Of a stretch of DNA of 64,000 nt, positions 16,849 through 25,925 are shown one piece after another. The translations under genes and the position numbers were made by a program. Source of the stretch: Halochromatium glycolicum (GTDB lineage: Bacteria > Pseudomonadota > Gammaproteobacteria > Chromatiales > Chromatiaceae); contig NZ_NRSJ01000009.1 of assembly GCF_016584085.1 (NCBI RefSeq), positions 51,886 to 115,885 of the forward strand, read 5' to 3'. Numbering within the stretch: position 1 is the stretch's first letter; each line of letters starts with the position of its first letter. The notes beneath the pieces are model-generated. The model was not told the DNA's origin and searched no databases. It saw nothing but the letters and a program-made list of their open reading frames with translations.

Positions 16849-18737
16849 CCCCGCTGTTGATCGAGAACGGTGATCTGCTGGCTGGGCTCGGCGTTTGGTC
16901 GGACGAGCTGTTGGTGTCGCTGCTCGTGCTACCGGTACTGGCCATGCTGCTCGGCTTCGTGCTCGGCGGACGTGCGGCCGAACGCATCACGCTCTTGACC
17001 CTCCCGCTCGGGCTGGCGCTGGCAATCGCCGTGGCCGTGTTGATGCTCCATCAAGGCACACCGCTGAGCTATGACATCGGCGGTTGGGAACCGCCGCTCG
17101 GGGTCGCGCTGCGCGTTGATGGCCTCTCGGCGCTCTTGCTGCTCACCACAGCGCTGGTGATCACTGGGGTTGGGCTCTATGCCTGTGCCGATTTCGCGAC
17201 CTCGGCTGATGTCAAAGAGGCGCGCGCGCCGTTGGCGTTCTGGACCCTGCTCCTTGGGCTCTGGGCGGCGCTGAACGCGGTCTTCATTGGCCAGGATCTG
17301 TTCAATCTCTACGTCGCCATCGAGCTGCTGACCTTCACCGCGGTGCCCCTGGTCTGCCTCAAGGGCAGCGCTGAGACATTGCAGGCCGCGCTGCGCTATC
17401 TGTTGTTCGCGCTGCTCGGCTCGGTGCTCTATCTGCTGGGGGCGGCCCTGCTCTATGGTGCTTATGGCACGCTCGATATCGGCCAGCTTGCAGCGGCGAT
17501 GGGCAGTTCAGCGGAGCCGGCAGCGATCGCTGCGGTGGTGCTGATGACGGCTGGGCTCCTGGCCAAGACCGCACTGGTGCCGCTGCATCTCTGGCTGCCG
17601 CCGGCGCATGCCGGCGCGCCCGCGGCGGCGAGCGCGGTGCTCTCGGCGCTCGTGGTCAAGGGCTCCTTCTATCTGGTCTTCCGGCTTTGGATCGACCTGA
17701 TGCCGCTGGCCTACACCCAGCAGATCGCGCAGGGGCTGGCGACGCTCGGCGCCGTGGCGATCCTGCTCGGCGGCATCATGGCGATTCGTCAGGCGCGGCT
17801 GAAGATGCTGATCGCCTATTCGACCCTGGCCCAGCTCGGTTATCTATTCCTGATCTTCCCGCTGCTGGTCAGTCCGGTGATGGTGCCGGCGCTGGCCGAT
17901 GGCAGCACGCCGGCGGCCTGGACCGGCGGCATCTTGCAGCTGGTCTCGCATGCGTTCGCCAAGGCCTCAATGTTCATGGGGGCGGGGCTGATCATGATCG
18001 CGCTCGGGCATGACCGCATTGCCGATCTAGGCGGTCTCGGTCGGCTGCTACCGATTACGCTCGTCGCCTTCGCGCTGTCCGGGCTGTCGTTGATGGGGCT
18101 GCCGCCGAGCGGGGGCTTTGCGGCCAAATGGCTGCTGCTGCGTGCTGCGATCGAGACCGGTCAATGGTGGTGGATGCTGGTGATCCTGTTAGGCGGCGTG
18201 CTCACCGGGGTCTATCTCTATCGAGTACTGGTGTCGGCGAGCTTTGGTGGCGCTGGAGCTGTTGTTGAAGCAGGGCCGACATCTGACCGGCAGTCTGCAT
18301 CAGTGCCTGAGCTGGCCCCTGAAGCGTTGCCTGAATTGGCGTCTGCCCCATCGCCTGAGCCCGCTTCTGCCCCATCGCCGCGATCGTCGTCCGAGCGTCC
18401 GGGGCAAACAGGTCAGGCCCAATCGGTTCAGGGGCAACCGCGGCTGCAGCGTCCGGTTGCGCGTTCGCGTGAGCTGATCGTGTTGACGCTGGCATTGATC
18501 GCGATTGCGCTTGGGATGGTGCCGCTGACCTCGTTCGAGATCCTGCAGATTGGTCGCGGTGGTGAGGCGATGGCGATGTTAGAGCCCTTGGCCGAGCCAG
18601 TTGGACTCAGTGCGGTTGAGCTGCCGCCAAGCGGCTTGACGCCGGTCCCAAGCGTTGCGGGGTCTCTGGTAGCGGAGATGGAGCCCCTGCCAGGCGTTGC
18701 GGGCTCCCTGCCAAGCGCGGCGGAGCCACTGCCATGA
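16845..18737 (+). CDS. mrpD: Mrp-type antiporter subunit D, first NuoL/M/N-like subunit
   Basis: About 630 residues, predicted ~14 membrane helices. It contains the proton-pumping core of the complex I antiporter-like family: DLFNLYVAIELLTF with the conserved Glu, LLAKTALVPLHLWLPPAHAG with the conserved Lys and WLPPAHA motif, and AYSTLAQLGYLFLIFPLL. A hydrophilic Pro/Ala/Ser-rich insert (~470-540) interrupts the C-terminal part, and the last ~70 residues are Pro/Leu-rich with repeated PLPGVAGSLP-like phrases. ATG 16845 lies in an ATGA overlap with mrpC. Confidence 0.9.
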   Translation: MTPLLIENGDLLAGLGVWSDELLVSLLVLPVLAMLLGFVLGGRAAERITLLTLPLGLALAIAVAVLMLHQGTPLSYDIGGWEPPLGVALRVDGLSALLLLTTALVITGVGLYACADFATSADVKEARAPLAFWTLLLGLWAALNAVFIGQDLFNLYVAIELLTFTAVPLVCLKGSAETLQAALRYLLFALLGSVLYLLGAALLYGAYGTLDIGQLAAAMGSSAEPAAIAAVVLMTAGLLAKTALVPLHLWLPPAHAGAPAAASAVLSALVVKGSFYLVFRLWIDLMPLAYTQQIAQGLATLGAVAILLGGIMAIRQARLKMLIAYSTLAQLGYLFLIFPLLVSPVMVPALADGSTPAAWTGGILQLVSHAFAKASMFMGAGLIMIALGHDRIADLGGLGRLLPITLVAFALSGLSLMGLPPSGGFAAKWLLLRAAIETGQWWWMLVILLGGVLTGVYLYRVLVSASFGGAGAVVEAGPTSDRQSASVPELAPEALPELASAPSPEPASAPSPRSSSERPGQTGQAQSVQGQPRLQRPVARSRELIVLTLALIAIALGMVPLTSFEILQIGRGGEAMAMLEPLAEPVGLSAVELPPSGLTPVPSVAGSLVAEMEPLPGVAGSLPSAAEPLP

Positions 18738-20434
18738 TCGCCTCGCTGCCGATGGCCGAGCTGCTGGTTGGCGTTGGGCTGGCGACGCCGGCCCTGGCTC
18801 TAGTTGCCTGTTTTTCGCAGCTAGTCCGCGAACGCATTTGGCTGCTGCTGGCGCTGATCCCGCTTCCTGCGTTGGCGGCGGCGATCGTCGCGCTGCTGGT
18901 GCTCGGCCAAGGCGATATCGCCAACGGAGAGGTTGCCGCGATCGCCCTGCTGTTCGACCCCAACGGCCTCGCGATCGGCCTCGTCATCGACCGGCCCGGG
19001 GCCGCAATGCTCGGCGTTACCGCGCTGCTCTGGGCCGCCGCCGGCCTCTATGCCGCGCCAATGCTGCAGGCGTCATCGCATCGGAGTCGCTTCACGCTGT
19101 TCTGGCTGCTGACCCTGACCGGTAGTCTCGGCGTGTTCATCGCCGCCGATCTGGTCAGCTTCTACCTGTTCTATGGGCTGGTCAGCCTGGCCGCGTTCGG
19201 TCTGATCGCGCACGATGGCACTGTCTTTGCCCGCCGCGCCACCGGGCTCTACCTGTTACTCGCGATCCTCGGCGAGATCGCCTTGCTGCTGGCCTTTGCA
19301 CTGCTCTCGGCGGCGAGTCCGGAGCCGAGTCTGGCGATCAGCAGCCTGGTTGCGGGGCTCTCAGGGTCACCTTGGGCGGGGCCCAGTATGGCGCTGCTGT
19401 TGCTCGGCTTCGCGCTCAAGATCGCACTGGTGCCGGGACACGTCTGGATGCCGTTGGCCTATACCGCGGCACCGTTCCCGGCGGCCGCGGTGCTCAGCGG
19501 TGCCGCGGTCAAGGCCGGCGTGATCGGCCTGATCCGCTTCTTGCCGTTCGAGGCCGGGGCACCGGCCTGGGGTGAACTGTTGGTCGTGCTGGGATTGAGC
19601 AGCGCCTTCTATGGCGTCGCGATCGGCATCACCCAGCGCAACGCGAAGACCGTGCTGGCCTATTCGAGCATCAGTCAGATGGGGCTGATCGCGGCGGCGA
19701 CCGGCTCAGCATTGCGTGCCGGGGAATCGGCCGCAGTGCTCTTGCTGACCCTCTACGCGGCGCATCATCTGCTCGCCAAGGGCGCGCTCTTTCTCGGGCT
19801 GGGCGTGGTGGCTGATGGCGTGACCCGACGACGCTGGCTCGTGCTGATGCCGGCGGTGCTGGTCGGGCTCGGCATCGCCGGCCTCCCTCTAACCGGCGGC
19901 GCTGCAGGGAAACTGGCGCTGAAGCCGCTCTTTGATACCGCTTTGCTTGGCCTGCTCAGTGCGCTCTCAGCGGCGGGGTCGACCCTGTTGATGCTGCATT
20001 TTCTGCGCCGCCTTTGGGTCAGTGGTGACGCTATCGAGCCTTGTGCGAGCGGTGTCTTCCGTCGGTTGCTGCCTTGGTGGCTGATGGCGCTCGCGGCACT
20101 GCTCTTGCCCTGGCTGCTCCTGCCCTGGCTCGGGCTCGGTGCCGCCCAGACCTGGTTGGCGCTCTCGCTCAGTCCAGCTGACCTTTGGAAGGCGGTTTGG
20201 CCGGTGCTGCTCGGGGCGCTCGCGATGCTGGCGCTCTGGCGCTGGGGTGAGCGGCTGCCGCGGGTGCCGCCAGGTGACATGCTGATCCTGGGTGCACCTC
20301 TGACCCGCCTGATGAGCGCGGTCGGTGCCGGTATCGAGGCGCTCGATCGCGGCCTGCGGCAGTGGCCAGTGGCTGGCCTGTCCTTGTTGATCCTCTCGTT
20401 GCTGATTTGGGGCGGGGCGCTGAATGCATACTGA
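18734..20434 (+). CDS. Second NuoL/M/N-like antiporter subunit
   Basis: 566 residues, ~14 predicted membrane helices. Family hallmarks are DLVSFYLFYGLVSLAAFGLI, LKIALVPGHVWMPLAYTAAP (Lys and the P-H-W-P motif, with LAYTAAP in place of PPAHAGA) and AYSSISQMGLIAAATG. It belongs to the same antiporter-like family as the preceding gene but has diverged at the WLPxAHA motif. Operons with two D-type subunits are known among Mrp/Mbh-like complexes. ATGA overlap with mrpD; last gene of the antiporter operon. Confidence 0.88.
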   Translation: MIASLPMAELLVGVGLATPALALVACFSQLVRERIWLLLALIPLPALAAAIVALLVLGQGDIANGEVAAIALLFDPNGLAIGLVIDRPGAAMLGVTALLWAAAGLYAAPMLQASSHRSRFTLFWLLTLTGSLGVFIAADLVSFYLFYGLVSLAAFGLIAHDGTVFARRATGLYLLLAILGEIALLLAFALLSAASPEPSLAISSLVAGLSGSPWAGPSMALLLLGFALKIALVPGHVWMPLAYTAAPFPAAAVLSGAAVKAGVIGLIRFLPFEAGAPAWGELLVVLGLSSAFYGVAIGITQRNAKTVLAYSSISQMGLIAAATGSALRAGESAAVLLLTLYAAHHLLAKGALFLGLGVVADGVTRRRWLVLMPAVLVGLGIAGLPLTGGAAGKLALKPLFDTALLGLLSALSAAGSTLLMLHFLRRLWVSGDAIEPCASGVFRRLLPWWLMALAALLLPWLLLPWLGLGAAQTWLALSLSPADLWKAVWPVLLGALAMLALWRWGERLPRVPPGDMLILGAPLTRLMSAVGAGIEALDRGLRQWPVAGLSLLILSLLIWGGALNAY

Positions 20435-20690
20435 CAGCGACCGGTCCGTTTCATCCAGCAATCCAATTCATCGAGCAGATCGACTCGGGATCGAGTACTG
20501 TTCTGTGGATCAATCAGGCCTCGGCTCAAGCGCCGTTAAAGCGATGGTCTTGATATCCGGGATTCTCTCGTCATCGACGCGTCTCACTCAGGCGCGTTCT
20601 AAGTGGGTGTTGACCAAGTCTCGTCTTGCTGCCAGCTCGCGCGCTTCGCGTTTTCGTTCATCTACTTCACCGAATCATCACGGAGTCCTC

Positions 20691-21824
20691 ATGCGGCGAA
20701 TCCTGGGTCTCTTCTTTCTGTCGAGCGCGATCCTGTCGAGTGCGATCGGGCTGGTCGCCTGCGAGCTTGGCGATCAACCAGCCGTTACCAGTGCGCCTCC
20801 GCCACCGCCGGCGGTTGGCGTTGCGCCCGTGGTCGAGCGCGAGATCACACCGCAGATGGAGTTCGTCGGCCGAGTCGAGGCGATCGACGCCGTTGACCTG
20901 GTCGCGCGGGTCAACGGCTTCCTCACCGAGCGCAGCTTCGAGGAGGGCGCGCGGGTCGAGGCCGGCGATCTGCTGTTCCGCATCGAGCGCGAGCCGTTCG
21001 AGGCCAATGTGGTCGCGCGTCGCGCTGATGTCGAGCGCGCCACCGCGACGCTGACCAATGCGCGGCTGCAGCGCGAGCGGATCGAGCCCCTGATTGAGCG
21101 CGGCGGTGCGACTCGGGCTCAGCTCGATGCCGCGGTGGCCGCCGAGCAAGAGGCCCGGGCCGCGCGTGATGCGGCGCAAGCGGCGCTGCAACGCGCCGAG
21201 ATCGAGCTCAGCTATACCGAGATCCATGCTCCGTTCGACGGTCGCATCGGTCGCGTCTCCTTCGCCGAAGGTGCGGTGGTCGGCCCCGACTCGGGTTCTT
21301 TAGCGCGGCTGGTGCGCATCGACCCGGTCTTCGTCAACATCCCGGTCAATGATCGCACCATGCTCGCGGTGCGGCGGATGCGCGAAGACGCCGAGTTCCT
21401 GCCCTACGTCCGCCTGGCCGACGATTCGATGCTCGAAGAACCGGGTCGGTTCGAGTTCTTCGACCCCGAGGTCGACCAGACCACCGACACGGTGCGGGTG
21501 CGCGCCAGCTTCGATAATGCGAGCGAGGTGCTGTTGCCGGGGCAGTTCGTGACCGTGGTGGCGAAGGCGGCCCAACCCGAGATGGCGATGGTGGTGCCGC
21601 AGATCGCGGTGCAGCAAGACCAGGCCGGGCGTCTGGTGCTGGTGGTCACTGCCGATAATGAGGTCCAGCTCGCGCGCGTCGAGCTGGGCGCGCGGGTCGA
21701 TACCGACTGGGTCGTCACCTCTGGGCTGCAGGTCGGTCAGCATGTGATCGTCGAGGGCGTGCAGAAGGCGCGCCCCGGCATGCGGGTGCAGCCGAGCCCG
21801 GCAACCCTGTACGACGAGGGCTGA
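20691..21824 (+). CDS. RND efflux periplasmic adaptor, lipoprotein
   Basis: About 377 residues from ATG 20691, which has GGAG five bases upstream; a longer frame upstream is open but has no such site. A lipoprotein signal ends at Cys24 (SSAIGLVAC). Then: beta-barrel/lipoyl half (VARVNGFLTERSFEEGARVE; GDLLFRIE), a coiled-coil hairpin (~90-155), second lipoyl half (IELSYTEIHAPFDGRIGRVS), and C-terminal barrel with LLPGQFVTVVAKAA. HlyD/AcrA-like membrane fusion protein linking the inner-membrane pump to an outer-membrane channel. Only 5 bp separates it from the pump gene. Confidence 0.93.
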   Translation: MRRILGLFFLSSAILSSAIGLVACELGDQPAVTSAPPPPPAVGVAPVVEREITPQMEFVGRVEAIDAVDLVARVNGFLTERSFEEGARVEAGDLLFRIEREPFEANVVARRADVERATATLTNARLQRERIEPLIERGGATRAQLDAAVAAEQEARAARDAAQAALQRAEIELSYTEIHAPFDGRIGRVSFAEGAVVGPDSGSLARLVRIDPVFVNIPVNDRTMLAVRRMREDAEFLPYVRLADDSMLEEPGRFEFFDPEVDQTTDTVRVRASFDNASEVLLPGQFVTVVAKAAQPEMAMVVPQIAVQQDQAGRLVLVVTADNEVQLARVELGARVDTDWVVTSGLQVGQHVIVEGVQKARPGMRVQPSPATLYDEG

Positions 21825-21829
21825 GCGCG

Positions 21830-24800
21830 ATGTTCTCCGCCTTCTTCATCAATCGCGCCCGCTTCGCGATGGTGATCTCGCTGGTGATCATCATCACCGG
21901 CACCATCGCCATTCAGGTCCTGCCAGTCGCGCAATTCCCGGACATCGTGCCGCCACAGGTCTCGGTACAGGGCCGTTACCCCGGCGCCAATGCCGAGGTC
22001 GTTGCCGAGACCGTCGCGGCGCCGATCGAGGCCGAGGTCAACGGCGTCGACGACATGTTGTATATGACCTCGACCAGCGACAACACTGGCAGCTACCGGC
22101 TCGATGTGACCTTCGCGCTCGGCACCGATCCGGACATCGCCGCGGTCAACGTGCAGAACCGGGTCGCGCTCGCCACGCCGACGCTGCCCGCTGAGGTGGT
22201 CCAGCAGGGCGTCTCGGTGCGTAAGCAGTCGACCAATATGCTGCTGACCATCAACCTGTTGTCGCCGAACCGCTCCTATGACCGGTTGTTCCTCTCCAAC
22301 TACATGGAGATCAATATCCGCGATGCCTTGGCGCGTATCCCGGGTGTTGGCGAGGCGAGCCAGTTCGGGCCGCTCGATTATGCGATGCGCATCTGGCTCG
22401 ACCCACAGGTGATGACGGCGCTCGGTGTCAGCGAGGCCGAGGTCGTGGATGCCATCCGCCGCCAGAACCTGCAGGCCGCCGTCGGCCGGCTCGGCGCGCC
22501 GCCGGGCAATGAGGGCCGCGCCTTTACCTACAGCCTGCAGGCGCAAGGGCGGCTGACCGAGGTCTCGGAGTTCGAGGAGATCCTGGTCCGCTCCAACCCA
22601 GACGGCTCAACGATCCGCCTCGGTGATGTCGCGCGCATCGAGCTCGGCGCCCAGACCTACGACGCCAATGCCTGGATCGATGGGGCCCCCACCGCCGCAC
22701 TCGGCATCTATCTCTCGCCCGGAGCCAACGCGCTCGAGACCGCCGATCAGGTCTACAAGACGCTCGATCAGCTCGCCGAGCGCTTTCCAGATGATCTGGA
22801 ATACGCGATCTACTACGACACCACCGACTTCGTGCGCATCAGCATGCGCAACGTGGTCATCACGCTGTTCCAGGCGCTGGGGCTGGTCATCCTGGTGACC
22901 TATCTGTTCCTCGGTGACTGGCGCTCGACCCTGGTGCCGGTGCTGGCGATCCCGGTCTCGATCATCGGCGCCTTCGCGATCCTGCTCGCCGCCGGGCTGT
23001 CGATCAATACAGTGTCGATGTTCGCGATCATCCTCGCCATCGGCATCGTCGTCGACGATGCGATCGTCGTGGTCGAGAACACCCAGCGCCTGATCGATGA
23101 CGAGGGTCTCAACGCTAAGGAGGCCGCCAAGCGCGCGATGGTCCAGGTGAGCGGGCCGATCATTGCTACGACCTTGGTGCTCTACGCGGTGTTCGTGCCG
23201 ACCGCCTTCCTGCCCGGCATCACCGGTCAGCTCTACCTGCAGTTCGCGGTGACCATCTCGGTGGCAGTGACGCTCTCGTCCTTGGTCGCCTTGACCCTCA
23301 GTCCGGCGCTCTGCGGCCTGTTGCTGCGTCCGTCGCGCGCGCCGCGTGGACCGCTGCGCTGGTTCAACAACGCGCTCGACCGGACGCGCAAGGGCTACAC
23401 CGCACTGGTCACGAGCCTCGGCAAGCGCTCCATCATCGCGCTGTTGGTGATCATCGCCAGCGGCGTCGGTGCCGGCTGGCTGTTCAACAAGGTGCCGACC
23501 GGCTTCATCCCCAGCGAGGACACCGGCTACTTCTTCATCGATGTCTCGCTGCCCGACGCCTCGTCGGTCGATCGCACCGGGGCGGTGCTGGATCAGGTCC
23601 AGCAGACGCTAGCGGCGCAGGAGGAGGTTGATCACGTGCTCACCGTCGCCGGTTTCAGTCTGCTGGCTGGGGTGCGCTCGAGCGGTGGTCTGGCGATCGC
23701 GATCCTGAAGGATTGGGATGAGCGCCCGGCGCCTGAGAATAGCGCTGACGCGGTGCTGGCGCGGGTGCAGCCACAGTTGCTCTCGATCCCGCAGGCGACG
23801 GTGTTTGCCTTCGCGGCGCCGCCGATCCAGGGGCTTGGCACCGCCGGCGGCATCGAGATGGAGCTGCTCGATCTGACCGGGCGCTCACCGGAAGAGCTGG
23901 CGGGGGCCCTGCAGGGCTTCATCATCAACACCAACGGCAATCCTGAGATCCAGCGCGCCTTTTCGACCTTCAGCGCGCGCACGCCACAGCTGTTCCTAGA
24001 TATCGACCGCCAGCGCGCCGAGGCCATGGGGGTGCGGGTCTCGGATCTGTTCCTAACCTTGCAGGCGAATCTCGGCTCGCTCTACGTCAACGACTTCAAT
24101 CTCTTCGGCCGCACCTTCCGCGTCTTCCTGCAGGCCGACGCGCCGTTTCGGATGAGCCCTGAGAACATCGCCAAGCTGCATGTGCGCAATGCCCGCGGGC
24201 AGATGGTGCCGCTGGCCTCGCTGGTCAGCGTGGAGCCGGTGCTGGGGCCGGAGAGCACGCGGCGCTTCAACATGTTCCGCGCGGCCAGCGTCAACGTCAC
24301 GCCGGTCGGCAGCACTGGCGAGGGCATTGAGGCGTTGCGCCAGATCGAGCGCAATGATCTGCCGGACGGCTTCGCGATCGACTGGAGCGGGACCACCTTC
24401 CAGGAGGTCCAGGCCGGGGGCGAGGCGGCGATCGTGCTGGCGCTGGCGCTGTTGTTCGTCTACCTGTTCCTGGTCGCCCAGTACGAGAGCTGGACGGTGC
24501 CGACCTCGGTCATCCTGTCGGTGGTGATTGCCGCGGTTGGGGGCCTGGCAGCGACCTGGGCGGTGGGACTCGACAACAATGTCTATACCCAGATCGGGCT
24601 GGTCATGCTGATCGGTCTGGCGAGTAAGAACGCGATCCTGATCGTCGAGTTCGCCAAGCAACTGCGCGAGGAGGGCTTGCCGATCCAGCAGGCGGCGGCC
24701 GACGCCGCGCGCATCCGCTTCCGCGCGGTGCTGATGACCGCGTTCAGCTTCATCTTGGGCATGCTGCCGCTGGTGCTGGCGACCGGCGCCGGCGCCGCGA

Positions 24801-24988
24801 GTCAGGTCTCGCTCGGCGTCGTGGTGCTCGGCGGCATGATCGCAGCGACGGTATTCGGCATCATCGTGATACCGCCGCTCTATGTGCTCGTCCAGACGCT
24901 GCGCGAGCGGGTCAAGGGCGCCGAGGGTGCAAACGAGACCGGCACAAGCGTCAAAGCCGAGACCGCGTCGACACCGTCGCAGGGCTGA
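21830..24988 (+). CDS. RND multidrug efflux transporter, AcrB/HAE1 family
   Basis: 1052 residues, normal for HAE1 pumps. Features: TM1 FAMVISLVIIITGTIAIQVL followed by QFPDIVPPQVSVQGRYPGAN; TM4 GIVVDDAIVVVENTQR with the proton-relay Asp pair at ~409-410; TM10-12 region VMLIGLASKNAILIVEFAKQ with the relay Lys. It should export hydrophobic or amphipathic compounds driven by proton entry, as a trimer with the adaptor upstream. No TolC-like outer-membrane factor gene is in the window, so a shared channel is implied. No local regulator gene is adjacent. Confidence 0.95.
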   Translation: MFSAFFINRARFAMVISLVIIITGTIAIQVLPVAQFPDIVPPQVSVQGRYPGANAEVVAETVAAPIEAEVNGVDDMLYMTSTSDNTGSYRLDVTFALGTDPDIAAVNVQNRVALATPTLPAEVVQQGVSVRKQSTNMLLTINLLSPNRSYDRLFLSNYMEINIRDALARIPGVGEASQFGPLDYAMRIWLDPQVMTALGVSEAEVVDAIRRQNLQAAVGRLGAPPGNEGRAFTYSLQAQGRLTEVSEFEEILVRSNPDGSTIRLGDVARIELGAQTYDANAWIDGAPTAALGIYLSPGANALETADQVYKTLDQLAERFPDDLEYAIYYDTTDFVRISMRNVVITLFQALGLVILVTYLFLGDWRSTLVPVLAIPVSIIGAFAILLAAGLSINTVSMFAIILAIGIVVDDAIVVVENTQRLIDDEGLNAKEAAKRAMVQVSGPIIATTLVLYAVFVPTAFLPGITGQLYLQFAVTISVAVTLSSLVALTLSPALCGLLLRPSRAPRGPLRWFNNALDRTRKGYTALVTSLGKRSIIALLVIIASGVGAGWLFNKVPTGFIPSEDTGYFFIDVSLPDASSVDRTGAVLDQVQQTLAAQEEVDHVLTVAGFSLLAGVRSSGGLAIAILKDWDERPAPENSADAVLARVQPQLLSIPQATVFAFAAPPIQGLGTAGGIEMELLDLTGRSPEELAGALQGFIINTNGNPEIQRAFSTFSARTPQLFLDIDRQRAEAMGVRVSDLFLTLQANLGSLYVNDFNLFGRTFRVFLQADAPFRMSPENIAKLHVRNARGQMVPLASLVSVEPVLGPESTRRFNMFRAASVNVTPVGSTGEGIEALRQIERNDLPDGFAIDWSGTTFQEVQAGGEAAIVLALALLFVYLFLVAQYESWTVPTSVILSVVIAAVGGLAATWAVGLDNNVYTQIGLVMLIGLASKNAILIVEFAKQLREEGLPIQQAAADAARIRFRAVLMTAFSFILGMLPLVLATGAGAASQVSLGVVVLGGMIAATVFGIIVIPPLYVLVQTLRERVKGAEGANETGTSVKAETASTPSQG

Positions 24989-25201
24989 TCGGAGGTGGTC
25001 TGGTCGGCAGCACGCTCGGAAGCGTTCGACCCTGAAAGGTGTCGCGCTCCGATCGCGTTGCCCCAGGTCCATCAGGGGGCTATGCTTATCCATTCCGTGA
25101 TTAGGGTTTTGGGTTTCGGTCATCTGTGCGGCAAAAGAGGATCGAGGCCGAGTGAATCGTGTGGCGTTTGAGGCTTGATCGCGTTGATTTGACTGTTGGT
25201 G

Positions 25202-25271
25202 TTCGACCGGTGGGATTCGACCGCTGGGATTCGACCGCTGGGATTCGACCGCTGGGATTTGATCGCTTACT
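25202..25271. repeat. 14-bp tandem repeat, five units
   Basis: TTCGACCGCTGGGA is repeated head to tail. Unit 1 has one change (GG for GC), units 2-4 are identical, and the fifth is degenerate (TTTGATCGCTTACT). It lies in the 322-bp gap between the RND pump and the DUF3611 gene, 40 bp before that start. Apart from this the gap shows no gene. Confidence 0.85.
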
Positions 25272-25310
25272 TCTTTTTCAATCAGTCGCCCTGGGCGAAT
25301 GAGGTCAACC

Positions 25311-25913
25311 ATGCTGAATAAACTCGTCAATGATCTTCACGGCTCGAAGGTCGATGGTCTTGCCAAGACCTTCCAGCGCACCGGCCGTGTCGGATTCTGG
25401 GTCCAGGTCGTCATGGGCGCCTTCCCGGTCATCTTGATGCTCTATGTGTTCACCTTCTCCGGCAGTTTGACCGGTCCGCGCCATGGCTTGCCGATCGTCA
25501 GCTACCTGACCGCCATCAACCTGCTGCTGCTGGTCTTCGTGGTGTTCTGGTTCTCGCGCTATCCGGGGGTCGGACGCAAGATCGCTGACCCGGCGACGCG
25601 CCCAAGCGAGGGCAATGTGACGCGCACGGTTTGGACCGGCCTCATTGCCAGCAGCCTGGGAATCGTGTTCTCGATGCTGGTGATGCTGATCGAGGTCTCT
25701 CAGCTACTGTTCTACTTCCTGGCCGCCCCGCAGGGTGGTGTGCCGACCATCCAGACCACGCCGACCTCAATGGGTGGGTCCTGGGTCTCGGCGGTGGATT
25801 TCGCCAGCCTGATGGCGTTGGTGCTGGTGCTGGCCGCTGAGGTGTTGGCGACCATCTTCGGCCTCTGGCTGCTGTTTCGCACGACCCACACCTACGAGTC
25901 GCTCGAGGACTGA
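25311..25913 (+). CDS. DUF3611 family membrane protein
   Basis: About 200 residues, four predicted membrane helices (VQVVMGAFPVILMLYVFTF; YLTAINLLLLVFVVFWFSR; ASSLGIVFSMLVMLIEVSQL; LMALVLVLAAEVLATIFGLW). The pattern, including TFQRTGRVGFWVQ at the N-terminus, matches DUF3611, a family common in cyanobacteria and some proteobacteria with no assigned role. ATG 25311 is chosen over 25299 because GAGG lies seven bases ahead. Confidence 0.8.
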   Translation: MLNKLVNDLHGSKVDGLAKTFQRTGRVGFWVQVVMGAFPVILMLYVFTFSGSLTGPRHGLPIVSYLTAINLLLLVFVVFWFSRYPGVGRKIADPATRPSEGNVTRTVWTGLIASSLGIVFSMLVMLIEVSQLLFYFLAAPQGGVPTIQTTPTSMGGSWVSAVDFASLMALVLVLAAEVLATIFGLWLLFRTTHTYESLED

Positions 25914-25925
25914 GCCGCGGGACGT

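Noticed and set aside
24053..25330. Minus-strand open frame (425 codons) opposite the 3' end of the RND pump
   Set aside because: Arg/His/Gln-rich antisense artefact; the pump is clearly coding on the plus strand.
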